From Paractinoplanes ovalisporus (lineage in GTDB: Bacteria > Actinomycetota > Actinomycetes > Mycobacteriales > Micromonosporaceae): a stretch of DNA of 64,000 nucleotides. This document shows positions 15,800 through 24,229 of the stretch, one piece after another; within the stretch, counting starts at the first letter, position 1; each line of letters begins with the position of its first letter. The position numbers and the translations under genes were made by a program. Below the pieces are notes generated by a model that saw nothing but the letters and a program-made list of their open reading frames with translations, did no database searches and was not told where the DNA came from. The DNA lies in NCBI RefSeq assembly GCF_016834655.1, contig NZ_JAENHP010000001.1:744001-808000 (forward strand). The letters run 5' to 3'.

Positions 15800-17008
15800 T
15801 CAGTGGACGGCGTACTCGGGGCTGGCCAGGCCGAGCGCTACGAGCTCGCGCGGCTTCCTGACTTCCTTCAGCACGGCGTACGTACGGTCGCTCCAGCCGT
15901 CGACGACGAGCAGGTTCGCGAGGGCTTCGGGATCGGCCGGCGCCTCCTGCGACTGGGCGGCCAGTTTCTGCCCCGCGCGCAGGCGGGTCAGCGTCGACGA
16001 CGTGGTCAGCCAGGCGGCACCCTCCGGCCACCCACCCACCGACGGCGGCCGCAACGGCACCTGGCCCAGCGCGCGCAGGGTCCCGTCCAGGCCGGTCGGG
16101 GCGATTCCCAGCTGCCGTACGGCTCCCACCAGCCATTCGACGGGCTGCTTGACCAGCGTGCCGGCCGTCTCGGCGAACTCCGGGGCCCGGCACACCGCGC
16201 GCAGCAGGGCCGTCGTGTTGCGCCCGGCCGCCGCCACCGACCCCGGCACGGTGAAGGATCCGGCGTAGCGCGCCCACAGCCGGCCGGCGAGAAACGGCAC
16301 GTGGGCCTCGTGGCGGACGAGCAGATCCGCGTACGCGTCGAGGTCGAAGACCCCGGTCTGCCCGAGCAGCGTCACCCGGCCGGTGTCGTGGCGCCGGGCC
16401 ACCAGCCGCGCCTGGCCGGTGGTGCGGTCGACCTGCCACCCGGTCAGCACGCGCGCGCCGGCCTTCACATCACTTTCCCCGTACGCCCCCACGCCGAGCG
16501 TGAACAGCTCCATGACCTCGCGGGCGAGATTCTCGTTGGGCGCCTTGCGCGTGTTCTTCTGCCCGTCGAGCCAGAGGATCAGGGCCGGGTCGCGCAGCAT
16601 GGCCCGCACCAGCGGCGAGGTGTCGCCCGTCCCGTAGCGCCGGAACGTCTGCTGCTGCGCGAACATGAGGTGGGCCGAGCGCACCTTCTGGGCGCTGGTG
16701 GCCCAGTGGCCGTGCCAGAAGAACGTCAGCTTCTCGGCCGCGCTCCCGGCCGCCATCCGGCCCAGCCACCACCGGCCGAGCGCGACGACCTGTTCCCGTT
16801 GCTTCTTGCGGGCTTCCAGACGCTCCTCGCGGGTGGCGCCGGCCGCAGGCTCCTCCCCCATCGGCGGAGCCTGCGGCACGGCGACGGGTCTCAGCAGCCG
16901 CTCGAGGGTCGCGTCGAACCCGTCCCGCACGGCCGCGTCCACTTCGGCCGCGGTCGGCCCGAAGGTCAGCCGTCGGAGCAGATGCGACACCTGAGCACGA
17001 TCGGTCAT
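15800..17008 (-). CDS. DUF1800 protein, partner of DUF1501
   Basis: This 402-residue protein has the characteristic opening HLLRRLTFGPTAAEVDA, the central block LTFFWHGHWATSAQKV, then NENLAREVMELFTLGVGAYGESDVKAGARVLTGW, all family signatures. The function of the family is unknown; with DUF1501 it is thought to form an extracellular or envelope system, possibly linked to polysaccharide or lipid processing. No clear signal peptide is seen. The CTTAC-N6-CTTAC repeat 24 bp upstream of the start is shared with the AfsR-like locus at 53.8 kb. Confidence 0.88.
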   Translation of the reverse strand: MTDRAQVSHLLRRLTFGPTAAEVDAAVRDGFDATLERLLRPVAVPQAPPMGEEPAAGATREERLEARKKQREQVVALGRWWLGRMAAGSAAEKLTFFWHGHWATSAQKVRSAHLMFAQQQTFRRYGTGDTSPLVRAMLRDPALILWLDGQKNTRKAPNENLAREVMELFTLGVGAYGESDVKAGARVLTGWQVDRTTGQARLVARRHDTGRVTLLGQTGVFDLDAYADLLVRHEAHVPFLAGRLWARYAGSFTVPGSVAAAGRNTTALLRAVCRAPEFAETAGTLVKQPVEWLVGAVRQLGIAPTGLDGTLRALGQVPLRPPSVGGWPEGAAWLTTSSTLTRLRAGQKLAAQSQEAPADPEALANLLVVDGWSDRTYAVLKEVRKPRELVALGLASPEYAVH

Positions 17009-17031
17009 GCCGGCGACGCTAGGCCGCCCAT

Positions 17032-17047
17032 GTAAGCGTCGTGTAAG
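17032..17047 (-). promoter_or_regulatory. Direct repeat CTTAC-N6-CTTAC upstream of DUF1800
   Basis: On the minus strand CTTAC occurs twice at exactly 11-bp spacing, 24 bp before the DUF1800 start. SARP/AfsR regulators bind short direct repeats at 11-bp intervals. The same repeat, including GTAAGCGTC on the plus strand, occurs at 53814-53829 beside the AfsR-like gene. Confidence 0.5.
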
Positions 17048-17065
17048 GGCCGGATCCGGACCTCG

Positions 17066-17308
17066 TCAGTCCGTCACCGAGCCGCAGCTGAGGTTCATGA
17101 CCGTACGCGTCATGGCCCCGGCCCGGTCGCCGGCGTCCACGTGGGCGACGCCGGCCGCCCCGATGTCGGCCCCGTGCTTCTCGAGCTCGTCGAGCTTGCG
17201 CCCGGCCAGGAACACCCGCGCCCCTTCGCGCGCGAAGACCCGGGCGATCTCGCCGCCGACGTGCCCCGATCCCCCGTACACGACAGACGTCTTGTTCTGC
17301 AGAATCAC
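17066..17308 (-). pseudogene. Short-chain dehydrogenase remnant with internal deletion
   Basis: The 80-codon frame starts like an SDR (NKTSVVYGGSGHVGGEIARV, then REGARVFLAGRKLDELE) with an intact cofactor glycine motif, runs to about residue 58, then jumps to the usual SDR ending (DRAGAMTRTVMNLSCGSVTD). The catalytic Ser and YxxxK are missing; roughly 170 residues are deleted in frame. AAGGAG precedes GTG 17306-17308, so it may still be translated. Both ends are recognisable, which argues for a recent deletion. Confidence 0.8.
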
Positions 17309-17392
17309 GGTTCCGCTCCTTCCCACTCACCCGCAGAACGAAGCCGGCGACCGGACTTCGACAGCTCCGCGAGGAAAAGTGCGGAAAGTTTC

Positions 17393-18292
17393 TCAGGCGG
17401 CCTGGAACGAGCGGCGGGACAGGCCGACCGAGTAGCCCTCGAGCTTGGTGATGACGGGCGCGGTGGGGTCGGTGGCCGCGCCCAGGGTCACGAACAGCGG
17501 GGTGAAGTGTTCGACCGTGGGGTGCGAGAACGGCATGCCCGGGGCCGCGCTGCGGAAGCGGGCCAGCTCGGCCACGTCGCCGCGGTCGAGGGCGTCGGCG
17601 GCCCACGCGTCGAAGTCGGCCGACCAGCCCGGCACCTTGTTCTCGGTGAACATCTCGCGGGTCAGGAACGGCAGGCCGTGCGTCATGTGACCCGAGCCGA
17701 TGACCAGCACGCCCTGCTCACGCAGCGGCCGCAGGCGGGCGCCGAGGGCGAGCAGCTGGTCGGGGTCCTCGGTGGGCAGGCTGAGCTGCAGTACCGGCAC
17801 GTCGGCCAGCGGATACATGATCTTCAGCGGCACCCAGGCACCGTGGTCGAGGCCGCGGCTGTTGTGCTCGTGGGCCCGCTCGCGGTCCGGCATCATGGCG
17901 CCGACCTGCCGGGCCAGCTCACCCGCGTCAGGGGTGTCGTAGCGGAACTCGTAGTACATCGGGTTGAAGCCGCCGAAGTCGTAGACCAGCTCGGGGGCTC
18001 GCGCCGCGCTCAGCGACAGCGGCGCCGACTCCCAGTGGGCGCTGACCACCAGGATGGCCTTCGGCTTGGGCAGCGACCGGGCCCAGCGGCGCAGCGGGTT
18101 GAGCCATTCCGGGCTCTCGAACGGCATCGGCCCGCCGCCGTGGCTCACATAGAGGCTGGGCATCGGCCCGTCCTCCGGCGTCCAGCCGCGGTGCGGGTCG
18201 GCGGCCTCGGCGGCAGCGGCCCGGCGCGCGTGCGCCGCGAACGGGTGCGAGGCGGGGATACGAGCGTCCGCCGCCGAGGTCGTGCTGGTCAT
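17393..18292 (-). CDS. LigB-family dioxygenase, DODA/YgiD-type
   Basis: This 299-residue protein is a class III extradiol dioxygenase of the 4,5-DOPA dioxygenase type. Motifs: LYVSHGGGPMPFE, VVSAHWES, DHGAWVPLKIMYP and IGSGHMTHGL, which supply the usual metal-binding His residues. Relatives open DOPA or other catechols; substrate here is unknown. ATG 18290-18292 follows GGGAG. A good promoter (TTGACG, 16 bp, TAAGCT on the minus strand) lies just upstream. Two ring-cleaving LigB enzymes within 8 kb suggests aromatic catabolism in this neighbourhood. Confidence 0.87.
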   Translation of the reverse strand: MTSTTSAADARIPASHPFAAHARRAAAAEAADPHRGWTPEDGPMPSLYVSHGGGPMPFESPEWLNPLRRWARSLPKPKAILVVSAHWESAPLSLSAARAPELVYDFGGFNPMYYEFRYDTPDAGELARQVGAMMPDRERAHEHNSRGLDHGAWVPLKIMYPLADVPVLQLSLPTEDPDQLLALGARLRPLREQGVLVIGSGHMTHGLPFLTREMFTENKVPGWSADFDAWAADALDRGDVAELARFRSAAPGMPFSHPTVEHFTPLFVTLGAATDPTAPVITKLEGYSVGLSRRSFQAA

Positions 18293-18330
18293 GGGAGCTC
18301 CCGAGGAAAGTTGAAGCCTAAAGCTCCTCC

Positions 18331-18360
18331 AGCTTACGCCAGAAACTTGTTTCGTCAACT
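18331..18360 (-). promoter_or_regulatory. Promoter and dyad upstream of the DODA-like gene
   Basis: On the minus strand TTGACG (18353-18358) and TAAGCT (18331-18336) are 16 bp apart. The dyad GAAAC-TT-GTTTC (18342-18353) fills the spacer, and ACTTG-N6-CAACT (18345-18360) resembles a MarR-type TTG-N6-CAA site over the -35. No regulator gene is adjacent; only a short decayed stretch separates it from the next gene. Confidence 0.45.
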
Positions 18361-18421
18361 AAATCATGACCTGTGATCACGCGGCGTCGCCGACGAGCGC
18401 ATCCGCTACGAGGTCTTCGGC

Positions 18422-20092
18422 TCAGAGCAGTGGCGCACCCCGGTACTCGCTTAGGCATTCCGCGGGCAGTAGGAACCAGCGCAGCTTCTCGAACGCCGCG
18501 GGAAGCTGCGCTCCCCCGTCGGCCGGCTCGGGCCGGCTCTCCATCAGCGCTCGCGCCGCTGAAAGGTAGCCGGGCAGCGCGTCCTCACCGATCGGCGCGG
18601 GACAATCCGGCATCGTGACCGTGCCGTCGGCGTGCAACTGCAGGTCGGACAGGCTCGGCCGGACGGCATGGAAGCCGACGTGCCGCCACTGGCCCGTACG
18701 GGGATCGAAGCGGTAGTCGGTGAGCAGGCGCGCGCCGTGTGAGGCGATCAGCGACACCGCCGACGACAGGTAGTCGGCGACTTGGTCGGACAGGAAGTAG
18801 GCGAAGTTGAGCCGCGACCAGCCGGGCTTGATGCCCTCCCAACCGGCGTCGATCTCGTTCTCGAAGCGGCGCGAGAGCTCGGGCCCGATGCCGAGCAGGC
18901 GGTGCCCGTACGGGCCGGCGCAGGAACACCCGCCGCGCGCCTGGATGCCGAACAGGTCGTTGAGCAGGGCCACCACGTAGTTGTGGTGCAGGTAGTGCTC
19001 GCCCGCGCGGATCTGGAACGACACGATGGGCAGGCGCGGCGAGGTCAGGTCGCCCAGGATCTCGATGCGCGGCTCGCCGGCCCAGCGCTCCCGGGCCCGT
19101 TCCCACATGCGGTGCTCCCGCGCGGTGATCACGTCGGCGCCGACCGCCTCCTTCACTCCGAAGACCAGCCCGGCCCGGATCGACTCGACGATGGCCGGGG
19201 TGCCGCCCTCCTCGCGGGCCACCGGGTCGTCGAGGTAGCGGTGGCTGTCCGGGTCGACGAACGCGACCGTGCCACCGCCGGGCGCCGTCGGCACCGGGTT
19301 GACGATCAGGTGCTTGCCGACGACCAGCACGCCCGGCGTCTGGGGACCGCCCGGGAACTTGTGCGGCGACAGGAAGATCGCATCTTTGCCGGCCATGCTG
19401 ATCGGCAGGTACGGCCCGCCGGCCGCGTAGTCCCAGACCGACAGCGCGCCGTGCTCGCGCAGCAGCGCCGAGATCGCCTCGACGTCGGTGATCAGACCGG
19501 TCACATTGGAGGCCGCGCTGAAACTGCCGATCCGCAAAGGCCTTTTCCCGTACGCATCCAGGGCCTTGCGCAGATCGTCGAGATCGGGATGGCCGCGTTC
19601 GTCACTGCCGATCTCGACGACGTCGGCGATCGACTCGCGCCAGGGCAGCACGTTGGAATGGTGCTCGTACGGGCCGACGAACACCACCGGACGGGCCGCG
19701 GCGGGGATGCGGTCGGACAGGGCGTACCGCTCGTCCAGGCTCTCCGGGATGCGCAGGCCGAGCAGCGCCACCAGTTTGTTGACCGCCATCGTCGACCCCG
19801 AGCCGCAGAACAGCACCACGTCGTCGGGGCCGCCGCCGACCGCCCGGTGGATGACCGCGCGGGCCTGTTCGCGCAGCGCCCCGGTCTGAGCACCGGTCGA
19901 CGAAGCCTCGGTGTGCGTGTTGGCGTAGCCGTTCAGGACCGTCCGGCGGATGTAGTCCTCGACGAAGTCCAGCGCCTGGCCCGAGGCGGTCTGGTCGGCG
20001 TACGTGACCCGGCGCGTCCCGTACGGCCCGTCGAGCACCGCCCCCGCGCCGATCGACCCCTCGCGCAGCCGTCGCAGCATCGGTGTGTCCAT
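18422..20092 (-). CDS. Class V aminotransferase-fold PLP enzyme (cysteine desulfurase-like)
   Basis: This 556-residue enzyme has a class V PLP domain: YANTHTEASSTG, the FCGSGSTMAVNKLV cofactor loop, SVWDYAAGGPYLP and the Schiff-base Lys in FLSPHKFPGGP. The Cys-containing loop RGGCSCAGPYGHRLLG is like that of SufS/CsdA-type desulfurases, so C-S chemistry is possible. An additional C-terminal region of about 120 residues is not found in minimal desulfurases. GAGGGAAAC precedes ATG 20090-20092. No sulfur-carrier or Fe-S assembly gene is next to it. Substrate not determined. Confidence 0.85.
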   Translation of the reverse strand: MDTPMLRRLREGSIGAGAVLDGPYGTRRVTYADQTASGQALDFVEDYIRRTVLNGYANTHTEASSTGAQTGALREQARAVIHRAVGGGPDDVVLFCGSGSTMAVNKLVALLGLRIPESLDERYALSDRIPAAARPVVFVGPYEHHSNVLPWRESIADVVEIGSDERGHPDLDDLRKALDAYGKRPLRIGSFSAASNVTGLITDVEAISALLREHGALSVWDYAAGGPYLPISMAGKDAIFLSPHKFPGGPQTPGVLVVGKHLIVNPVPTAPGGGTVAFVDPDSHRYLDDPVAREEGGTPAIVESIRAGLVFGVKEAVGADVITAREHRMWERARERWAGEPRIEILGDLTSPRLPIVSFQIRAGEHYLHHNYVVALLNDLFGIQARGGCSCAGPYGHRLLGIGPELSRRFENEIDAGWEGIKPGWSRLNFAYFLSDQVADYLSSAVSLIASHGARLLTDYRFDPRTGQWRHVGFHAVRPSLSDLQLHADGTVTMPDCPAPIGEDALPGYLSAARALMESRPEPADGGAQLPAAFEKLRWFLLPAECLSEYRGAPLL

Positions 20093-20138
20093 GTTTCCCT
20101 CGCAGCACTCGCGGCACCTCGGACGACCTTTTGGCACC

Positions 20139-20149
20139 CAGGTAACCTG
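20139..20149. promoter_or_regulatory. Palindrome CAGGTAACCTG
   Basis: An 11-bp perfect palindrome lies 47 bp upstream of the aminotransferase-fold gene and 50 bp before the divergent hypothetical gene. It could be an operator for either; no other support. Confidence 0.3.
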
Positions 20150-20198
20150 TCCGGCCGACCCGCCGACCGGCGCACCCCGGCGAGCCTAGCCTGGGCAC

Positions 20199-20699
20199 AT
20201 GCCGTACGTCGCCGCCCGTGACGGCCGCCAGCAGCGCGGCCCCAACGACCGGGCTCCCAGTGTCCCCGACAGCCTCGACGATCTGCACGGCCACAGCGTC
20301 GGCGTGCTCGAACTGCCGCGCCACATGGCCGCCGGGCATCGAAGCCGCCGCCTGCTGAACCTGGAGGACCCGGCCCAGCAGCGCCAGGCCTACCAGACGG
20401 TGCTCTGCCAGGCCGCTGACTGCTGCGAGATCAACGACCTGCTCAACCCCGGGGTGCTGCGCCGGATCTGGCGCCACCTGCACCTGCCGGCCAAGGTGCG
20501 GCAGGAGTGGGAGAAGCGGCATCCGGCCCTGGCCCGGCCCGCGCTCGGCGAACAGGCTCCGATGATCGACACGGCCGAGCTGGCCTCGGCCCGATCGGGG
20601 CCGGGCGCCGACGGGTTCCGCCGGGCCCCGCGGCGTACGCGCGGTGACCGCCTCACCGCCAAACAGATGATCGTGGCGCGGACGGCGTCGGCGCGCTGA
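20199..20699 (+). CDS. Conserved actinobacterial protein of unknown function
   Basis: This 166-residue protein has an ordered core, SLDDLHGHSVGVLELPRHM, then a segment YQTVLCQAADCCEINDLL, then RRIWRHLHLPAKVRQEWEKR. That order recurs in unnamed actinobacterial proteins, which supports a real gene; the N- and C-terminal 20-30 residues are low-complexity and basic. No catalytic motif is visible. Start ATG 20199 is the first in frame. It is divergent from the PLP enzyme and convergent with a lipoprotein gene. Confidence 0.7.
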   Translation: MPYVAARDGRQQRGPNDRAPSVPDSLDDLHGHSVGVLELPRHMAAGHRSRRLLNLEDPAQQRQAYQTVLCQAADCCEINDLLNPGVLRRIWRHLHLPAKVRQEWEKRHPALARPALGEQAPMIDTAELASARSGPGADGFRRAPRRTRGDRLTAKQMIVARTASAR

Positions 20700-20713
20700 G
20701 CGTCAGCTGACGG

Positions 20714-21271
20714 TCAGCCCGGCAGCACCAGGCCGGCGTAATCGCTGCTCCGCAGGGGTGCGTTGGTGAGGGTGCTGTCGCCTCGCGGCACCTCGAGGCG
20801 CTGCCCGTCACGCGTGAAGACGACCTCGCCCACGTCGGGCCGCGCGGTGAGCGTGCAGACGATCTGCCCATAGGCGAGGATGTCGTCGTTACGGCCGTTG
20901 CCCTCGTTGGTGTCGGGGACCTCCACGGTGAGGCCGGCGCCCGACATGCCGCGCGCGATCAGGGCCGCGCCCGAGAGCACGGTGGTCAGCCCGGCCGCCC
21001 GCTCGGCCTCGTTCGGCCCGGCGGTCAGGCTGTCGAGCTGAGCCTGGGGCGTGGGGTAGGACAGCGTACGCCGCACGGTCTGCACCAGCTTGTCGTCGCG
21101 GACCAGGCAGAGCACCTGGGCGACCTCGCCGACCTGCTCCGCCGGGCCGGCGCCGGGGCTGGTCAGCGCGTGCCGAGGCAGCTCGACGGCGTGCGGCTCG
21201 TCCTGGGCCCCGACGCCGCAGCCACCGAGCAGCACGACGGCCGCCGACGTGGTCAACCACAACCTGCGCAT
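20714..21271 (-). CDS. GerMN-domain lipoprotein
   Basis: This 185-residue precursor has a lipoprotein signal (RRLWLTTSAAVVLLGGCG), so Cys19 should be lipidated and the protein anchored outside the membrane. The mature part has the GerMN pattern: LVRDDKLVQTVRRT, LDSLTAGPNEAERAAGLTTVL and ILAYGQIVCTLT. In actinobacteria such lipoproteins often work with two-component sensors (LpqB/CseA-like), and an OmpR-type system lies 1 kb away, though not in the same operon. ATG 21269-21271 is chosen because the signal peptide begins there. Confidence 0.82.
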   Translation of the reverse strand: MRRLWLTTSAAVVLLGGCGVGAQDEPHAVELPRHALTSPGAGPAEQVGEVAQVLCLVRDDKLVQTVRRTLSYPTPQAQLDSLTAGPNEAERAAGLTTVLSGAALIARGMSGAGLTVEVPDTNEGNGRNDDILAYGQIVCTLTARPDVGEVVFTRDGQRLEVPRGDSTLTNAPLRSSDYAGLVLPG

Positions 21272-21407
21272 TACCGAATGATGCCCCGGCTCCCGGCGGC
21301 GCCCGGCGTCCGTCATGGAACTGTCACATCGCCGGAGAGGTTCCGACAACTCGCGGGCGCACGGTGGAGGCGTCCTGGTTCATCGACCCGTGAGGAAGAG
21401 CATCCGC

Positions 21408-21704
21408 ATGACGGTCACCAGTCTGGTCACCGCCGTCGCCGTCGGCGTCGCCCTGGGCGTCGCCGGTCGTCTGGCCCGGCGGGGCGTGCCGTTCTGGCTG
21501 CCACCGGCGGCCGGGGTCGGGGCCGCCGTGTTCGCCACGGTCGTGGCCCGGATCGCCGCCGACCTGCCCTCCGGGTTCAGCGCCGGCGAGTTCACCCTCC
21601 AGGTGCTCTTCGCGGCGGGCGCCGTCGCCGCCGTCGTGGTCACCGCCGACCGTCACACCCCCGCCGAACGCCGGTCCCCGGCCGAGAAGGAAGGCCTGCG
21701 ATGA
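21408..21704 (+). CDS. Small three-helix membrane protein, GlsB/YeaQ/YmgE-like
   Basis: This 98-residue protein consists of hydrophobic segments VTAVAVGVALGVAGRLA, FWLPPAAGVGAAVFATVVARI and LQVLFAAGAVAAVVV, in the arrangement of transglycosylase-associated stress proteins. The name is historical; the function is not settled, though many are general-stress induced. GAGGAAGAG precedes ATG 21408. It overlaps the STAS-domain gene by 4 bp, fitting a stress-signalling pair. Confidence 0.7.
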   Translation: MTVTSLVTAVAVGVALGVAGRLARRGVPFWLPPAAGVGAAVFATVVARIAADLPSGFSAGEFTLQVLFAAGAVAAVVVTADRHTPAERRSPAEKEGLR

Positions 21705-22063
21705 TTGCCGTCAGCAACGACGTCGCGGTCGTCACCCCCTCCACCGACCTCGATGCGGCCGCCGCCGAGCTGCTGCGCGAGGCCTTGGCCGAGGCGGTGC
21801 GCGACCATCACCACGTGATCGTCGACCTGCACGCCGCCCCGACCATCGACTCGGCCGGGCTCAGCCTGCTGGTGCGCTTCTACAACGAGGCCAAGGCCCG
21901 CGGCGGCACGTTCAGCCTGGCCGCGCCCTCCCGATACGTGGTGACGGTGCTGCACACGATGAAGCTGCACCAGGTCTTCACGCTCTACCCCGATGTCGAG
22001 GCCGCGCTACTCGTCCGGCAGCTCGATCCGGAACCGAGCGCCGCCGCCGGGCCGGTCCAGTAG
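21701..22063 (+). CDS. STAS-domain anti-sigma factor antagonist
   Basis: This 120-residue protein is a single STAS domain: VVTPSTDLDAAAAELLREAL, HHHVIVDLHAAPTIDSAGLS, VTVLHTMKLHQVFTLYPDVE. Ser in TIDSAGL is at the position phosphorylated by anti-sigma kinases. Such proteins release sigma-B-type factors by binding their anti-sigma factors. No kinase is adjacent, so the partner is elsewhere. It is translationally coupled to the GlsB-like gene (ATGA overlap) and overlaps the convergent sensor-kinase gene by 57 bp. Confidence 0.85.
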   Translation: MIAVSNDVAVVTPSTDLDAAAAELLREALAEAVRDHHHVIVDLHAAPTIDSAGLSLLVRFYNEAKARGGTFSLAAPSRYVVTVLHTMKLHQVFTLYPDVEAALLVRQLDPEPSAAAGPVQ

Positions 22064-23344
22064 CACGACCTTGCCGCCGTGGGCCGCGGCGTGCTCGGCG
22101 ACGATGGCCAGGCCCAGCCCGGTGCCGTCGCCGCCGCCGCGCGCGTTGGCGGCCGGTCCCCGCACGAACCGGTCGAAGATCGTGGAACGGGCGTCGGCCG
22201 GCACCCCGGGTCCGTCGTCGTCCACCTCGAGAAAACCCTTCCCGATCCGTACGGCCACCGGCCCGCCCCCGTAACGCACGGCGTTGTCGAGCAGGTTCCC
22301 CAGGGCCTGCTCGACCCGGCGGCGGTCGACGGTCCAGTCCACCGGCGTGCCCGGCACGATCTCGACCAGGTCGGCCGGCAGTCCCCGGCTGCGCAGCACC
22401 CGCCCGGCCAGCAGCCCGATGTCGGCCGGTTCCCGCTGCACGGGCTTGTCGCTGCGAGCGAGTTCGAGCAGGTCGTCGACGAGCGCCTGGAACCGGGCCA
22501 CCTCGTCGGCGATCAGGCCGACGGCCGCCGCCGAGCGCTCGTCGAGGGTGTCACGGCGCCGGTTGAGCACGCTGACCGCGGCGGCCAGGGTCTGCAGGGG
22601 TGAGCGCAGTTCGTGGCTCACGTCGGCGGCGAACCGGCGGTCGCGTTTCAGGCGGCGGGACAGCTCGTCGGCCATGTGGTTGAACGAGGCGGTGAGCCGG
22701 CCCAGTTCGGGTTCGGCGTCGGGGTCGAGGCGGGTGTCCAGGTCACCGTCGGCGATGCCGCTGGCCGCCTCGGCGACGGCGGCGAGCGGGCGCAGGGCGT
22801 GCCGGGTGACGTACCAGCCGACGGCCGCCCCGCCGGCCGACACCATGATGGCGACGGCGGTCAGCACCAGAGCCAGCAGTTGCAGCGTGCGTTCGAGCTC
22901 GCGCAGTGACACGATCTCGTAGAACACCGCCTGGCCCTGCACGGGGACGGCCACGACCAGGGCGGCCTCGTTGTCGCGGCGGATGCGCTGGGCGCCGGCC
23001 TCGCCGCTCGCCGCCATCTCCTGCAGCTTCACGGGCACGGCGGAGCCGGCCGCCTCGTCGGCGCTGCGCGAATACCACTGGCCCGACCGGTAGAGCAGCA
23101 CGTAGCGGTCGGCCCCGATGTCGAGGGCCTGCAGCAGCTCCCGCACCTCGGGTTCGCCGCCGGTCAGGCCCGAGTTGATGACGGTGGCGTCGAAGTAGGT
23201 GGCCCGCACGGCGGCCCGCTCCCGCTCCCGGAACAGCGTGTTGCTGATCAGCTCGTACGACACGAACGTCACACATGCCGACAGCGCCAGCGCGCCGATC
23301 GCGAACGCGGCACTGACCCGGGTGCGCAGGCCGGCCCGTCTCAC
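22007..23344 (-). CDS. Sensor histidine kinase of an OmpR-type two-component system
   Basis: This 445-residue membrane kinase has TM1 (FAIGALALSACVTFVSYEL), an extracytoplasmic domain of about 110 residues, TM2 (LLALVLTAVAIMVSAGGAA), a HAMP linker, the phosphorylation site DVSHELRSPL, the N box NLLDNAVRYG, and G boxes DDGPGVP and GTGLGLAI. The signal sensed is unknown; CseC/MtrB-like envelope sensors are similar in plan. GTG 23342-23344 overlaps the response-regulator stop in a GTGA junction. Confidence 0.92.
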   Translation of the reverse strand: MRRAGLRTRVSAAFAIGALALSACVTFVSYELISNTLFRERERAAVRATYFDATVINSGLTGGEPEVRELLQALDIGADRYVLLYRSGQWYSRSADEAAGSAVPVKLQEMAASGEAGAQRIRRDNEAALVVAVPVQGQAVFYEIVSLRELERTLQLLALVLTAVAIMVSAGGAAVGWYVTRHALRPLAAVAEAASGIADGDLDTRLDPDAEPELGRLTASFNHMADELSRRLKRDRRFAADVSHELRSPLQTLAAAVSVLNRRRDTLDERSAAAVGLIADEVARFQALVDDLLELARSDKPVQREPADIGLLAGRVLRSRGLPADLVEIVPGTPVDWTVDRRRVEQALGNLLDNAVRYGGGPVAVRIGKGFLEVDDDGPGVPADARSTIFDRFVRGPAANARGGGDGTGLGLAIVAEHAAAHGGKVVLLDRPGGGARFRIELPDE

Positions 23345-24024
23345 GGCTGGAGCTTGTAGCCCAGACCGCGCACGGTCACCAGGTGCCGGGGGCGGCCGGT
23401 GTTGTCCTCGATCTTGTGGCGCAGACGGCCCACGTGCACGTCCACCAGCCGTTCGTCGCCGATCTCGTACTCCCAGACCCGGCTGAGCAGCTGCTGGCGC
23501 GACAGCACCTGGCCCGGGTGCTCGGCCAGCTCGCAGAGCAGCCGGAACTCGGTGCGGGTGACCGCGACCGGTTCGCCGTGCAGCCGTACCTCCCCCGCCT
23601 CGGGCCGGATCTCCAGGTCACCGAAAGTCAGCACGGTCATCGCCGGGCCGGCCTGGGCGGCGGCCCGGCCCCGGCGGCGCAGCGCCCGCAGCCGCGCGGC
23701 CAGCTCCTTCACGGCCACCGGCTTGACCACGTAGTCGTCGGCGCCGGCCTCGAGACCGGCCACGATGTCATGGGTGTCGTCGCGGGCGCTGACCACGATG
23801 ACCGGCACGTCGTCGGTGCGGCGCAGCTGCCGGATGCACTCGAAGCCGTCCATGCCCGGCAGCATCAGGTCGACCAGCACGGCGTCGGCCGGCTGCCGGC
23901 GCTGCAGCTCGAGGCCCTCCTCGGCGGTGGCGACGGCGTGGGTCACATACCCCTCGTCCTCCAAAGCCATGGCCAGCGACAGCCGGATCCGGTCGTCATC
24001 CTCGATCAACAGCACGGCACTCAT
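23341..24024 (-). CDS. OmpR/PhoB-family response regulator
   Basis: This 227-residue regulator has a receiver domain (acidic pocket EDDD, phosphoacceptor Asp in VLVDLMLPGMDG, Thr/Ser in VVSARDD, Lys in VVKPVAV) and a C-terminal winged helix (VTRTEFRLLCELAEHPGQVL; RLVDVHVGRLRHKIE; VRGLGYKL). ATG 24022-24024 gives the standard start MSAVLLIEDDD. It is first in the operon with the kinase. Targets are unknown; the GerMN lipoprotein nearby is one possibility. Confidence 0.93.
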   Translation of the reverse strand: MSAVLLIEDDDRIRLSLAMALEDEGYVTHAVATAEEGLELQRRQPADAVLVDLMLPGMDGFECIRQLRRTDDVPVIVVSARDDTHDIVAGLEAGADDYVVKPVAVKELAARLRALRRRGRAAAQAGPAMTVLTFGDLEIRPEAGEVRLHGEPVAVTRTEFRLLCELAEHPGQVLSRQQLLSRVWEYEIGDERLVDVHVGRLRHKIEDNTGRPRHLVTVRGLGYKLQP

Positions 24025-24170
24025 ATCCGCATGATGCCGCGCCGAACCCCCGGCGACACGGTTGTGCAGGGAAACCGCGGTTTCGTCATGCAACCGTCAT
24101 ATGCCCGGAGGGCGTTCGCCATCGGTCGCCAGCAGCATGGACAGCGGGAACGAACCCTCCCCACAGGGTC

Positions 24171-24205
24171 CGCGCCCGGCCCGCCGGTTCGGCGGGCGGG
24201 GCGCG
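24171..24205. other. Strong hairpin between esterase and response-regulator genes
   Basis: CGCGCCC-G-GCCCGCC and GGCGGGC-G-GGGCGCG pair over 15 positions with one G/G mismatch around the loop GGTTC. It lies downstream of the esterase terminator and upstream of the response-regulator start. It may be a second terminator stem or a structured leader. Confidence 0.4.
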
Positions 24206-24229
24206 AACTCCCGTTCTCTTCACCAGGCC

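Noticed and set aside
20139..20149. CAGGTAACCTG seen as a relative of CAGGTACCTG at 59770
   Set aside because: Different centre and spacing; similarity is probably coincidental, so no shared regulator is claimed.
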